NCBI GenBank assembly: GCA_963822905.1 | Contig: CAWGJF010000001.1 | Coordinates: forward strand, 1 to 64,000 | Source of the DNA: CAWGJF01 sp963822905 | GTDB lineage: Bacteria; Bacteroidota; Ignavibacteria; Ignavibacteriales; Ignavibacteriaceae | Reading direction: 5' to 3' | Length of the DNA stretch: 64,000 bases | Part shown: positions 15,333 to 25,151 of the stretch, piece by piece | Layout of the letters: every line of letters begins with the position of its first letter | Position numbering within the stretch: position 1 is the first letter of the stretch | Program-made: the position numbers and the translations under genes | The notes under the pieces: model-generated | Told to the model about the DNA's origin: nothing | Seen by the model: only the letters and a program-made list of their open reading frames with translations | Database searches by the model: none

Positions 15333-17622
15333 TTAGCCCAATATTCTTTTAACAATATTTTTCAGTACTCCCTCATACTTTTTAACAACGAGCACTGAGC
15401 TCGGAGAATAGCGTGCTACTTTTTCCGGTATTTCACCAAACAGCATCTTTTTGAAGAATGGTTCTTTTGCCGCACCAATTACAACCAGGTCATAATCCCT
15501 GCTTGCTTTTGCAATACCGCCGGCAACAGATTTTGATTCAATAATTACTTTGTCGGAATTTATTTCCGGGTCAAGCATTGATAAGGCAGAATCCATCCGT
15601 TCTTCACCAATTACTTTTTCTTCACTTGTTGCATTCTCATTAATAATGTAACCGGCTGTTACAGACATATTAAAATCTTTTGCCATAGAATTTAAAACGG
15701 TTGAAGCTAACTGTGCGTTGGGACCACCGGCAGTCGGGAGAAGACAATTATCCCATCCTGCTTTTTCACCTAACTTAAGAACCAGTAAATCACATGGTGC
15801 AAGTCTGATTATCTGGTCAGCTATCTCACCGAATATTCTGTCTCTTGCATTTGTAAATCCTTTCCATCCCATAACCAGGGCTTCGGCATTATGTTTATTT
15901 ATTGCTGCAAGTATTCCGTCCGCAACATTGTGAGCAATTACAAGATCAGTTTCCAGTTTTATATTTTGATGCGACGCGAATTTCTTTGCTTCAGATAACA
16001 AAGGTTCTTTGTGATGTGCATATCTTAAACCTTCGTGAATTGGTACCTGACGCGGAACGGTAACAACACTGGTTACAATTAATCTTATTCCTCTCTGGCG
16101 GGCAACAGAAATCCCGATCTTCATCAACAGTTCAATATTGTCAGGATTATGCAGGGAGATTAGAACCGATGAGGCGTTCTCTTCTTCAGGAACCGGCTTA
16201 CCTGGAAGCAGCACCTGCGGTTCAACAACCGCAGCTTGTTTTTCGAACACAGCATAGTACAGCAGCAATCCCACGGCTATCCATCCTATAGTAACATACC
16301 AGGCAATAGGCTGAAAACTAAACTGGTAAAGTGCCAGGAAAATATTTAAAACAAATCCGAGTATGGGAAGAAAAGGATAAAGAGGAACATGATACCTTCG
16401 CGGTATTTCCGGGTACTTTCTTCTTAAAGCAATCAGTGAGAGATTTACCATAGCAAAGGTTAATAGAAATATTAAGCTTGCCGCCGAGCCGACTGCTTCA
16501 ATAGGAAGCGTTACTGCCATAATAACTAAAATGAATCCGGTAACTAAAACTGCAACGTAGGGTGTGCGCCGGGTAGCATGAATTTTTGACATCCTTGGTG
16601 GAAGCCAGAGGTCCCTGCCCATTGAAAAAGCTACCCTCGATGCTGCCATAACTGTAGCGTTCAATGCAGACATAGTTGAAAGAAGTCCGCCGAAAACGAT
16701 AAGTCCCACACCGATTGCAGGCATAAAAGATTCTGCGGCACGGACAATTGCAGTTTCTTTTAAATCGTCCTAAAAACTCCCACGATGGTTCACCAACATT
16801 AATGGCTCCGAGTGAAACAAATAAGATAAGCAGGTAAATTATAATTGTAATACCGAGTGCAATAAATGTGGCTTTGGGAATATTCTTCTCCGGGTTTTTA
16901 ATCTCTTCGGCAACAGTTGCAATCAGATCATATCCCTCGAAAGCAATGAATGTTAAACCCATCGCTACAAATACTCCGCTGAAACCTTTGGGAAAAAACG
17001 GTGTGAATTGTTTTAAAGATTGTACCGGTTCACTGAATATCTGGCTCAACCCGAAAAAAATGAAAACTGACAGGATTGCTATTTTAGAAAGCGTTAAAAC
17101 ATTTTCTGTTTTCCCCGTTACCTCCGCACCGCGCATATTCAGCCAGATAAAAAATGCTGCGATCAAACCAGTAACAACCAGCACAACAGAGTGTTGTTTT
17201 AAAACAGAGTGAATAGATTCTGCCAGCCCGGGGAAATACTTTAAAAAGAACTCCCAGAAATAACCCCCAAAGCCGAGCGCATAAAGACTGCAGGCAACTG
17301 TGTAAGCAAACCACAACATCCACCCGGCAACAAATCCTGTTGCGCCGGGGAATGCCATTCTTACAAAGGAATAACCGCCGCCGGCTCGCGGAATTGCCGA
17401 GGCTAATTCTGCATAGGCAAATGCCGTGATTAATGTAACAAGTCCGTTTAAAGCAAATGAAAGAATTGATGCGGGTCCGGCTTCACCGGCAGCTAAACCT
17501 GTTAATACAAAAATACCTGCCCCGATCATTGCACCAACACCGATCATAGTTGCGTCGAAGAGTCCCAGGTCCCGGGCAAAGGTAGGTTGATTTGATCCGG
17601 AGTTGTTGTTTGTATCAGTCAA
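15333..17622 (-). pseudogene. APC-family amino acid permease fused to two USP domains, split by one frameshift
   Basis: The first frame (17622 down to about 16770) begins with LGLFDATMIGVGAMIGAGIF, the APC transporter signature, and continues through seven or so helices to NVGEPSWEFL. There an extra G (near 16771) shifts the frame. The second frame resumes at DDLKETAIVRAAESFMPAIG, completes the remaining helices and runs into two universal-stress-protein-like domains (from about ENASSVLISLHNPDN, ending ARYSPSSVLVVKK). Together they make about 763 residues, a common architecture for predicted cationic amino acid permeases. Only one base is wrong in 2.3 kb, so a sequencing error is as likely as a true mutation. 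If real, no full permease is made. Confidence 0.88.
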
Positions 17623-17936
17623 TAATCAGAATATGTTTTTTCTGTAAATCAGATTGAGCTTATTTTAATAGACGATTCTGAATTGAGATCAAATTTGATA
17701 TTCTTAATCTGAATCTCTATTTAAAATTATCATTTATTTTATAAAGATAAAAAACGACAATTTGTTCAAGGTTTAATGATAATATTCACTCCTGTTAAGC
17801 AGGAGGTTAATCAATCCTGGTTTGAACCGAAATGGTTTTGTAAGTTTTTATTTTATAGGTACTTCCGCACGACAACTACAAATACTTAACAATTGTCAAT
17901 CAATTGCGATAATGAGTTAAAACAGGAGGTTTTTAT
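17623..17936. other. Divergent intergenic region between permease and two-CW gene
   Basis: This region of 314 bases is AT-rich and must hold both promoters, but I cannot identify convincing promoter boxes. The only clear element is the ribosome binding site ACAGGAGG ahead of 17937. Confidence 0.5.
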
Positions 17937-18239
17937 ATGGCGAAACAGAATTGTTGGGAATTTAAGAAATGTGGGCGTGAACCGGGTGGAAGTAAAGTTG
18001 AAGAACTGGGAGTATGTCCTGCTGCAACAGAACTAAGGGTAACCGGCATACATTCTGGTAAAAATGCTGGAAGATCCTGCTGGGCAGTTACAGGAACACT
18101 GTGCGGAAACAAGGTGCAGGGTTCATTTGCTTCTAAGCTTTCAAACTGTTTAGTCTGTGATTTTTATAAAATAGTAAGTAATGAAGAAGGCAAAGGAATC
18201 ATTACTGCAAAAGAAATTATACACCGGCTGAAAAATTAA
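17937..18239 (+). CDS. Two-CW-domain cysteine-rich protein
   Basis: This 100-residue protein has two Cys-Trp motifs with further cysteines: NCWEFKKCGRE, GVCPAA, then RSCWAVTGTLCG and LSNCLVCDFYK. The arrangement fits the small two-CW family, in which the cysteines probably bind a metal or cluster. It starts after a strong ribosome binding site (ACAGGAGGTTTTTAT). There is no signal peptide. Relatives often accompany signalling or redox proteins, but the neighbours here say little. A decayed relative lies at 60077-60302. Confidence 0.85.
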   Translation: MAKQNCWEFKKCGREPGGSKVEELGVCPAATELRVTGIHSGKNAGRSCWAVTGTLCGNKVQGSFASKLSNCLVCDFYKIVSNEEGKGIITAKEIIHRLKN

Positions 18240-18700
18240 TTTGTCTGCCAATAATGTTTTGCTTTATTGTTTTCACGATTAAGTAGAAGCAGATCAAGTC
18301 GGAAGGATAACACAAAATGTAACTCCTCTCTCAAAAGAAAGCGCCTGTTTAACTCGTGGGTCTAATTTATTTAGTCAGGATATTTCTTCCGATTAATTCT
18401 GACTAGTACAATGTCTTAACTTCTTTTGGGAAATCTTATTGGTTCTCCATCTTAAAAAAACACTATCCCACTGTATCTACAAGTTTCGTGGTCCATAATG
18501 ATTTTTACAGAAACAACTGTTTCAAGTTGTCCAAATGTTTTCTTTCGCCAGATAATTAAACAATGAGTTACCTGAGAAAAAATTAATCAAACCTGGATGA
18601 ATTAATGAACCAATAAAAAGAATTTTTGCGCATGTATTGTTAGAGGGCAAAATTGGTAAGTAACCAACCTTCATTTAATAATTTATAACAGGAGCGCTTT
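18240..18700. other. Intergenic region with no recognised feature
   Basis: This region of about 460 bases has no open frame with coding character on either strand and no strong hairpin. A ribosome binding site (ACAGGAGCGC) lies at its end. It may hold the promoter of the gene pair at 18701-19769. Confidence 0.5.
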
Positions 18701-19330
18701 ATGAAAAAATTTCTTTTTGTTTTTCTTCTTTTCTTTTTTGCTGTTTCAGGTGCAGGATTTGCTCAAAGGGTTTTAATAGGACCCAGGCTTACCGGTAATT
18801 TCAATATCTATAATCAGAAAGGACTTACCGGAACCTATAACGGTATTGGAATAGGTGTTGGCGGAACAGTTGATGTTTCGTTCAGCAAAAACATAGGTAT
18901 TATGGTAAACCTTTCAGCCTTTGATATGAAAGGATTTTCTAACTCACAAACAAACGGGACTGTTACAACCGATCAGTCTTTGTCGCTTTCTTACCTTGCA
19001 ATTGATCCAATGTTTAAAGCAGAATTCAGTGGTTTTTATATGGTGGGTGGTGCTTCCCTGGGAATAAAACTTAATTCGAGTGGTGAAATAACTCAGGTAG
19101 CTACAGGCCAAAATCCTGTAACACAGCCGCTTAATCTGGATACAAAATCGATGCGCTTTGACTTTGCTGTTGGGACAGGATATACGTTCACTTTAACTCC
19201 CGGCAGTATGTATTTAGGAACAGACTTCATGGCATACATCCCGATAACAGATACTTATAACTTTCCCGGAATAAGCAACAGTGTGTTCAGCCTTAAGCTG
19301 GGAGTTTCATTAAAATTCAAAATCGGTTAA
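18701..19330 (+). CDS. Outer-membrane beta-barrel protein
   Basis: This 209-residue protein has a signal peptide (MKKFLFVFLLFFFAVSGAGF, cleavage after AQ or nearby) and a pattern of alternating hydrophobic strands rich in Gly and aromatic residues. It ends FSLKLGVSLKFKIG, as in small PorT-like barrels of this phylum. It is followed after 19 bases by a lipoprotein gene and the two share a terminator. The specific role is unknown; the product could be a barrel partner of the lipoprotein. Confidence 0.7.
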   Translation: MKKFLFVFLLFFFAVSGAGFAQRVLIGPRLTGNFNIYNQKGLTGTYNGIGIGVGGTVDVSFSKNIGIMVNLSAFDMKGFSNSQTNGTVTTDQSLSLSYLAIDPMFKAEFSGFYMVGGASLGIKLNSSGEITQVATGQNPVTQPLNLDTKSMRFDFAVGTGYTFTLTPGSMYLGTDFMAYIPITDTYNFPGISNSVFSLKLGVSLKFKIG

Positions 19331-19349
19331 ATATTCGGGAGAAACCTTT

Positions 19350-19769
19350 ATGAAAAAAATATTTATTCTTGGGTTAACAATTACGCTGGTCACCTTAATC
19401 GGTTGCAGCAATGATTCCCCAACCAGTGCAAATGGCGGATTGGGCGGCGGCCCTACTGGCACTGGCGGAGGAGCTAATGTAACGTTTACAACTGCGGCAG
19501 TTCAGGATAACCAGGGACAGTTTTATTTTGAGCTTAAGCCGAGTACGGATATAGTTCTTGATCAAGTCAGAGCCCAGTGCCCGGCAATCGGAGTTGATGA
19601 AACCCTTCAGGATACCAGCGGTGACGTTTACAATTCTACTGATCCTATTTATGTGGGCCCTGTTCAGGGTATACAGTCTGGACAGGAATGGACATTTAAC
19701 TTAATGGGGAAAATAGGCACTGCAAACGGACAGCAATATAACGAAACGGTAACGTATAACGTACCGTAA
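19350..19769 (+). CDS. Lipoprotein of unknown function
   Basis: This 139-residue protein has a lipoprotein signal (MKKIFILGLTITLVTLIGC, lipobox LIGC with the acylated Cys at 19). It is followed by a Gly-rich linker and a compact beta-type domain with acidic residues. No family is recognised. A ribosome binding site (GGGAGAAACC) lies upstream, and the gene follows the barrel gene at short distance, so they are likely one operon ending at the hairpin at 19786-19811. Confidence 0.7.
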   Translation: MKKIFILGLTITLVTLIGCSNDSPTSANGGLGGGPTGTGGGANVTFTTAAVQDNQGQFYFELKPSTDIVLDQVRAQCPAIGVDETLQDTSGDVYNSTDPIYVGPVQGIQSGQEWTFNLMGKIGTANGQQYNETVTYNVP

Positions 19770-19785
19770 CCAGCGCCCCTGGGAT

Positions 19786-19811
19786 GAGAGGCTGCAGATA
19801 TGCAGCCTCTC
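19786..19811 (+). terminator. Hairpin after the barrel/lipoprotein pair
   Basis: A perfect 11-bp stem (GAGAGGCTGCA and TGCAGCCTCTC) has a 4-base loop GATA. It lies 16 bases after the stop. The T tract is poor (CTATATTACC), so termination is probable but not certain. Confidence 0.65.
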
Positions 19812-19965
19812 TATATTACCCTTAAACCTTCGAATTTATTCTTCAGAACTAATATTTTTTATTGCTCTAATCAATATTTTAACCTCCATCATTATTTTAA
19901 GTGTCACACTTTAAAATATTTCCCAATTTCATTCGTCTTTATTAATAAGAACTAATAAACGGTTA

Positions 19966-20508
19966 ATGACAGAACAATCGAAGACAGTTGAACAGACATT
20001 TGTTAAAGAAAAAGGCAGGTTATTCAACTTTATCAGGAAGTTCGTTCGCTCAAGAGAAGATGCCGAGGATATCCTTCAGGATGTATTCTACCAGTTTATT
20101 AGTTATTCAAATATTGAATTAATCGAAAAAGTAAACGGCTGGCTTTTTAAAACAGCAAGGAACAAAATAATTGACAAAAGCAGAAAGAAAAAACCAGATA
20201 GATTTGCTGATCAGGTACGTGAAGATGCTGATGGCGAGGAAATTTTTACAATTGAAGATTTTCTTCCTTCAATAGATCTGACTCCCGAAGTTTTGTTTTT
20301 GAAAGATGAATTTAATGAAAAGCTTGAAGCAGCTTTAAATGAACTGTCGCCTGAAAAACGTGATGTTTTTGTAATGAATGAGATTGATGGATTTTCATTT
20401 AAAGAAATATCAGAAATAACCGGTCTGACAGTCAATACGCTTCTGTCGCGGAAACATTACGCCGTAAAAGAGTTAAAGAAAAAATTAAATAAATATATAA
20501 GTGAGTAA
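19966..20508 (+). CDS. ECF-type RNA polymerase sigma factor
   Basis: This 180-residue protein has region 2 (LFNFIRKFVRSREDAEDILQ, DVFYQFISY, VNGWLFKTARNKIIDKSRKK) and region 4 (LSPEKRDVFVMNEIDGFSFK, EISEITGLTVNTLLSRKHYA). It directs RNA polymerase to a specific gene set. The stop overlaps the region before the next ATG (20513), so the small membrane protein that follows is co-translated and may hold or modulate the sigma factor. The target promoters are not known. Confidence 0.9.
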   Translation: MTEQSKTVEQTFVKEKGRLFNFIRKFVRSREDAEDILQDVFYQFISYSNIELIEKVNGWLFKTARNKIIDKSRKKKPDRFADQVREDADGEEIFTIEDFLPSIDLTPEVLFLKDEFNEKLEAALNELSPEKRDVFVMNEIDGFSFKEISEITGLTVNTLLSRKHYAVKELKKKLNKYISE

Positions 20509-20512
20509 TATT

Positions 20513-20815
20513 ATGGAACATAGAAATAAAGGAAGATTTATTGTGCGGGGAATATTGTTTGGAATATTGTTCGCCGGGTTATTTTCACTTCTCGTGTTTT
20601 TGTTATGGAACTGGCTTATGCCACCTATTTTCGGATTAACAACAATTACTTATTTCCAGGCTTTAGGGTTGTTAGTTCTTTCTAAAATCTTGTTCTTCGG
20701 ATTCCACAAAAGAAGCGGACCACCGAGCCATTTCAGATCAAAAGAATACTGGAAAAAACGATTCGAAGAAGAATGTAAACCTACTGGTGAAAATTTAGGC
20801 GGGGAAAATAGTTGA
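20513..20815 (+). CDS. Small membrane protein paired with the ECF sigma factor
   Basis: This 100-residue protein has two hydrophobic segments (about 14-35 and 44-63) and a soluble, charged C-terminus (RSKEYWKKRFEEEC). The ATG at 20513 is preferred over the GTG at 20501, which would only add SNI-type residues. It follows the sigma gene with 4 bases between them. A role in controlling the sigma factor is inferred from position only; no known anti-sigma motif is visible. Confidence 0.65.
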   Translation: MEHRNKGRFIVRGILFGILFAGLFSLLVFLLWNWLMPPIFGLTTITYFQALGLLVLSKILFFGFHKRSGPPSHFRSKEYWKKRFEEECKPTGENLGGENS

Positions 20816-21004
20816 GTAACTATGTTCAAATTACCTTATGTACTACATCTAACGGATAGACTTTCTCTCTCTTGTTTTATATAATGCTGCCCTGGGGTGA
20901 GCACGTGGTTACTATTGTGCTTTTACTGCCCAAAAAATGTCTAAAAATGTAAGTCATCCCCGGTATACTAGTTGTACGGATATTGCCAAATACAGGGGTT
21001 TCTT

Positions 21005-23053
21005 ATGAACAAAAAATTCTATCAATCGCTACCAAAATCGCTGTTGTTTAAAATTCTGTTTATGTTACTTTGCACGCATCCGGTAACAAGCCAGCAGAAT
21101 CACGCTTTGGAATTATCTAACGAAAACTTTTTAGAGCACGGTGATTTTGTATACCTTAACTCGCCTAACTATGGTTTTACAAATAAGATGACTGTTGCAA
21201 TCTGGTTTAAATGGAATGCAGATCCACAATCTGTTCTAACTACTAACCACGAATCTGAAGGAAGTTATGCTAACCTTATTACAATAGACAGGCATGATGA
21301 ACGTAATGAAGGTCAGTTCTGGCTGCAACATTCAAGGGATAACTCAAAGTATGAATTCATGGTAAAAACAACTGAGGATCAGAAAAAGGTTCAAACGTCA
21401 ACAATCTCAAATAGTGCTGATGAGGGAATATGGTATTATCTCGTTGGTGTTTATGATGATAATACATCACTGAGTCTAAAGATTTACCTGAATGGAGTTT
21501 TAGAAGGCAGCTATGATGAACTTTCGGGGAATATAACCCCACATAATAGTCACGATAGGTTAAACTTTGGACGGATTCCTTCGGGATACAGGCTATTTAC
21601 AGGCGATATTGATGAAATAAGAATATGGAAAGGAGCGCTTACTCAGGATGAAATAAGACAACAGATGTTCAGTAAACAAACCATAAGACCTTCTGAACTG
21701 GCAAGCTACTGGAATCTTGATGAATCAGAAGGAACTACAGCTGATGACTGTGGTCCGCAAAATGCTGATGGTATTTTTTATTCAGCGCTGGTGGATGTAC
21801 ACAGCTTTACAACAAATCCGGCATATACGATTTCGGATAATGATAAAGACTGGCCAGTTAATAGCTGGGCAGGTTTACCAATTAAAACCGTAGCCGGGGC
21901 AGGGGTTGACGAAACAAATACTGTTGCTTCCAATACCTCTTATATCCTGACGATGGAAAATGCCTGGGTTACGACTCCTGTTCTTGATGGCCATTCGAAT
22001 ATGACATGGTTCGGAATAGAAGATACTTCAGAATCCGGTCAGTGGGTAATCTCTACTGCCCCTGTATCTGAATCAAGTACATATTTAAAAACAACAACTC
22101 CGGTTTCTGTTGGACCGGCCGGCGCACAGATAACTGTAACTATAACTTCAACTCCTTCCTCAACTAATAACTTAGGTATTTACCAGCTTGGGTCAATAAC
22201 GAATCAGGCAGTTACAGATGAAAATTTCCCGACTGGTGTGGAAAAAAGAACGGATATTGTCTGGGGAATACATGAGTGGGGTAGCGTAACTTCTAACATT
22301 CAATTTTCATATAGCAATGTCCCTGGTGTAACTGACCCATCCCAGCTTGTATTAATCAGAAGGCAGCGCGATTCCGATACCTGGAACACAGTAAGTGCAA
22401 CAAATGATGTAAACAATCAAATTTTCACGCTAACCGGAGTAACCTCCTATTATGAATACAGTATTGGTTCCAATTCTGCTAATCCTTTACCTGTCGAAAT
22501 CAGTTCGTTTAGCGGAAAATTTTTAAAGAATGAAAAATGTGTCTTGTTGGCCTGGAGGACTGAAACAGAAGTTAATAATTACGGTTTTGAGATTGAAAAA
22601 TCTACTGATAAAACAAATTGGGTAAAGATCGGGTTTACCACAGGTAACGGTAATAGTAATTCACAAAAAGAATATAGCTTCAGAGATATTAATCCACATA
22701 ATGATAAATCGTATTACAGGTTAAAGCAAATAGATAACAGTGGGAGTTTTTCTTATTCGAAAACTATTGAATTAAGTATCTTATCAAAATATGATTTCAG
22801 TCTATTGCAGAACTTTCCAAATCCATTCAACCCGGTAACCAGGATAAAGTTCAGTGTCCCTTCTGATTGTTTTATACAGTTAAAAATTTATGATAGCCTT
22901 GGTGATGAAGTTAAGACCTTGATTGATGAAAATAAACCGGCAGGCGACTATGAAGTCGAATTCAATGCAAGTAAACTTGCAAGCGGAATTTACCTATACC
23001 GATTACAGGCAGGTTCAAATGTTTCAATGAAGAAGATGATCTTAATGAAGTAA
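21005..23053 (+). CDS. T9SS-secreted LamG/concanavalin-like protein
   Basis: This protein of about 682 residues starts at the ATG at 21005; the in-frame TTG at 20972 is unlikely. A signal segment (KSLLFKILFMLLCTHPVTSQ) is followed by a LamG-like domain (residues about 30-225, with WFKWN, LNFGRIPSGYRLFTGDIDEI and WNLDESEGTTADDC). Beta-rich modules come next, including an AWRTETEVNNYGFEIEKS block typical of this group. The end has a type A sorting domain (LLQNFPNPFNPVTRIKF, LKIYDSLGDEVKTL, GIYLYRL, KKMILMK). It probably sits on the cell surface and binds carbohydrate, which is an inference. Confidence 0.88.
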   Translation: MNKKFYQSLPKSLLFKILFMLLCTHPVTSQQNHALELSNENFLEHGDFVYLNSPNYGFTNKMTVAIWFKWNADPQSVLTTNHESEGSYANLITIDRHDERNEGQFWLQHSRDNSKYEFMVKTTEDQKKVQTSTISNSADEGIWYYLVGVYDDNTSLSLKIYLNGVLEGSYDELSGNITPHNSHDRLNFGRIPSGYRLFTGDIDEIRIWKGALTQDEIRQQMFSKQTIRPSELASYWNLDESEGTTADDCGPQNADGIFYSALVDVHSFTTNPAYTISDNDKDWPVNSWAGLPIKTVAGAGVDETNTVASNTSYILTMENAWVTTPVLDGHSNMTWFGIEDTSESGQWVISTAPVSESSTYLKTTTPVSVGPAGAQITVTITSTPSSTNNLGIYQLGSITNQAVTDENFPTGVEKRTDIVWGIHEWGSVTSNIQFSYSNVPGVTDPSQLVLIRRQRDSDTWNTVSATNDVNNQIFTLTGVTSYYEYSIGSNSANPLPVEISSFSGKFLKNEKCVLLAWRTETEVNNYGFEIEKSTDKTNWVKIGFTTGNGNSNSQKEYSFRDINPHNDKSYYRLKQIDNSGSFSYSKTIELSILSKYDFSLLQNFPNPFNPVTRIKFSVPSDCFIQLKIYDSLGDEVKTLIDENKPAGDYEVEFNASKLASGIYLYRLQAGSNVSMKKMILMK

Positions 23054-23481
23054 CCTTGTTTTTGTTATTCTTCAACTGTGGGGGACAAGGTTTCCCCTTC
23101 CAGATAATTAAACTGGGATAATATCTTTGAGTAAAAACTCACGGACATCAATATTAAACGACGGGTATACCTGAAATGACTCTGCCGTTTAATTGTCACT
23201 AACCCACCACCCCCTTCCGGCCGGTTTTTAATTGTGGGCTTTGTCACTCTACAGAACTGCAATTTATAATCCATATCCACATTTTTAACAGAATTAATAG
23301 TATTTCTATAAAATTTAGCCCCAGAAAGGTTTTTAATTTATAATATTTTATTATTTTAATGAACTATGGGTGCTTAGGCTGAGAGTTAGGACAGATTATT
23401 GCCGGGCAAAAGGTATATGTTTTTTACTGATCTCAATCGGGTTGCATATAATTATAATAATAATCTAACCGGAGGTTTCCT
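23054..23481. other. Intergenic region upstream of a T9SS cargo gene
   Basis: These 428 bases contain no convincing gene; a 71-residue minus-strand frame here lacks family features. An AT-rich stretch (ATTATAATAATAATCTAACC) and the ribosome binding site CCGGAGGTTTCCT precede 23482. Confidence 0.5.
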
Positions 23482-25050
23482 ATGAAGAAATCCTATAATT
23501 TTATAAATCTGGTTCTTTTTTCAATAATAATAATATTGGCATCATTCCGGTCAATGGCACAGTGGCAGGAACAAACGTCCCCGGTGACTGTCCCGCTTTA
23601 CACGGTCTCGGTAGTTAATAACTCTGTTGCGTGGATCGGCGGTCAGCAAGGAACTGTACTCAGAACAACTGATGGAGGTGCAACCTGGGTTAATGTCGGA
23701 GGTGTAGCTATTTCCAATAACGTATATAATATTTTTGGTGTTGATGAACAGACTGCTTTATGTTCAGCTCCAAACATTTCTCCTTCTGGTGGTGCTTATG
23801 TTTTTAAAACTACAGATGGTGGAAATACATGGAACTTAGTCTACACAAAAACCGGTGGAAGAATTCATTCTATTTGGATGAATAATGCTTTTGACGGATT
23901 TATGTACGGCTCACCGATTAACTCGGCCTGGGAATTATACAATACAGTAGATGGAGGAAATAATTGGACTCTGGCAACAGTACTTATTGAAAACGGTTCA
24001 GAATTTGGTCATAACAATGCTATGTATGTTTCAGGTTCCAATATTTATTTTGGTACATCCAATTCAACAATTTATAATTCCAATAACCTGGGAAGCAACT
24101 GGACTCTGGAAACAACCACACAAGCTAATTCATATTCAATTTGGTTTAATGATGCTTCCAATGGATTAATGGGAGGCGAAACTGCCTTAAACAGAACCAC
24201 TGACGGAGGAATTAACTGGAATGAGCTAACAACACTACAGGGAAGCGGAACAATAGTTGCTATTACAGGTTTGAATAATCAGTGGTGGGCAACACGCCAA
24301 ACAAAGATTTATAATTCGGTTGATAACGGGGATTCTTGGTCTTCACAATATACCTCGCCAACTTCAGGAGTTTTTAATGCGATGTCCAAAGCAAGAAATG
24401 GAGATTTGATAATTGCAGTTAGAGAAGATGGTGGAATTTCAGCATACAATATTACCGTTCCGGTTGAGTTGACATCATTTACTGCAAGCACAAACAATTC
24501 AGGACAGGTTGTTCTGAGCTGGACTACTGCAACCGAAACGAACAATAGTGGATTCCAGATAGAAAGATCGGATAATTCTAAAATTGAAAACTCCGACAAT
24601 TGGGAACGCATTGGATTTGTAGAAGGAAACGGAACTTCTACTTTAACACATAAATATTCTTATGTTGATAAAAATGTTTCCGTAGGTAAACACTTTTATA
24701 GATTAAAACAAACAGACTTTGACGGAAGTTATGAGTATTTTAAAAAAGTTGAAGTTGAAGTAACCGCCCCAAAAGAATTTTCTCTTGATCAGAATTATCC
24801 TAATCCATTTAACCCTGATACAAGAATTAAATTTTCACTTGCTATAGATTCCAAAGTTAGTCTGAAGATATTTAATGTTCTTGGTCAGGAAGTTGCCACG
24901 CTCATCAATGAAGATCTAGCAGTGGGGGTTCACAATATTAATTTTGATGCATCAGGTTTTAAAAGCGGTATCTACTTTTACAGGATTGAAGCAGATGGCA
25001 TAAATGGAAATGAATTTGTTGACGTAAAAAGAATGGTATTATTGAAGTAA
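23482..25050 (+). CDS. T9SS-secreted YCF48/BNR-repeat protein
   Basis: This 522-residue protein has a signal segment (FINLVLFSIIIILASFRSMA) and a propeller of YCF48-like repeats with recurring TTDGG.TW and similar motifs (VLRTTDGGATWVNV, TTDGGNTWNLVY, TTDGGINWNELT). A T.ATETNNSGFQIERSDN module follows. The type A sorting domain is complete (LDQNYPNPFNPDTRIKFS, LKIFNVLGQEVATL, KSGIYFYRIEA, KRMVLLK). It has the same layout as the genes at 9663 and 61551, which suggests a lineage of secreted propellers. It ends at a strong terminator. Confidence 0.9.
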   Translation: MKKSYNFINLVLFSIIIILASFRSMAQWQEQTSPVTVPLYTVSVVNNSVAWIGGQQGTVLRTTDGGATWVNVGGVAISNNVYNIFGVDEQTALCSAPNISPSGGAYVFKTTDGGNTWNLVYTKTGGRIHSIWMNNAFDGFMYGSPINSAWELYNTVDGGNNWTLATVLIENGSEFGHNNAMYVSGSNIYFGTSNSTIYNSNNLGSNWTLETTTQANSYSIWFNDASNGLMGGETALNRTTDGGINWNELTTLQGSGTIVAITGLNNQWWATRQTKIYNSVDNGDSWSSQYTSPTSGVFNAMSKARNGDLIIAVREDGGISAYNITVPVELTSFTASTNNSGQVVLSWTTATETNNSGFQIERSDNSKIENSDNWERIGFVEGNGTSTLTHKYSYVDKNVSVGKHFYRLKQTDFDGSYEYFKKVEVEVTAPKEFSLDQNYPNPFNPDTRIKFSLAIDSKVSLKIFNVLGQEVATLINEDLAVGVHNINFDASGFKSGIYFYRIEADGINGNEFVDVKRMVLLK

Positions 25051-25100
25051 AGTTTTACGCTGGTTTTAGTAAGTTTTATTATTAGTGTAATACTAAAAAA

Positions 25101-25137
25101 TAAGCCCCGGGGAATAATCCCGGGGTTATTTTTTATC
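25101..25137 (+). terminator. Bidirectional intrinsic terminator
   Basis: The stem is CCCCGGG (25105-25111) with CCCGGGG (25119-25125) and a loop of 7. T-rich tracts lie on both sides (ATTTTTTATC on plus, TTATTTTTTAG on minus). It lies between converging genes and can stop both. Confidence 0.9.
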
Positions 25138-25151
25138 AATCAAGTGGCAGA

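Noticed and set aside
18500..18560. Apparent similarity of ACAGAAACAACTGTTTCAAG to the segment near 9420
   Set aside because: The match is short and interrupted, and it lacks the downstream repeat and coding frame; treated as chance.
23065..23280. Minus-strand open frame of 71 codons in an intergenic gap
   Set aside because: It has no recognisable motif, no ribosome binding site and an odd composition (GGGG run), and it lies in an otherwise empty gap. Most likely it is a chance frame.
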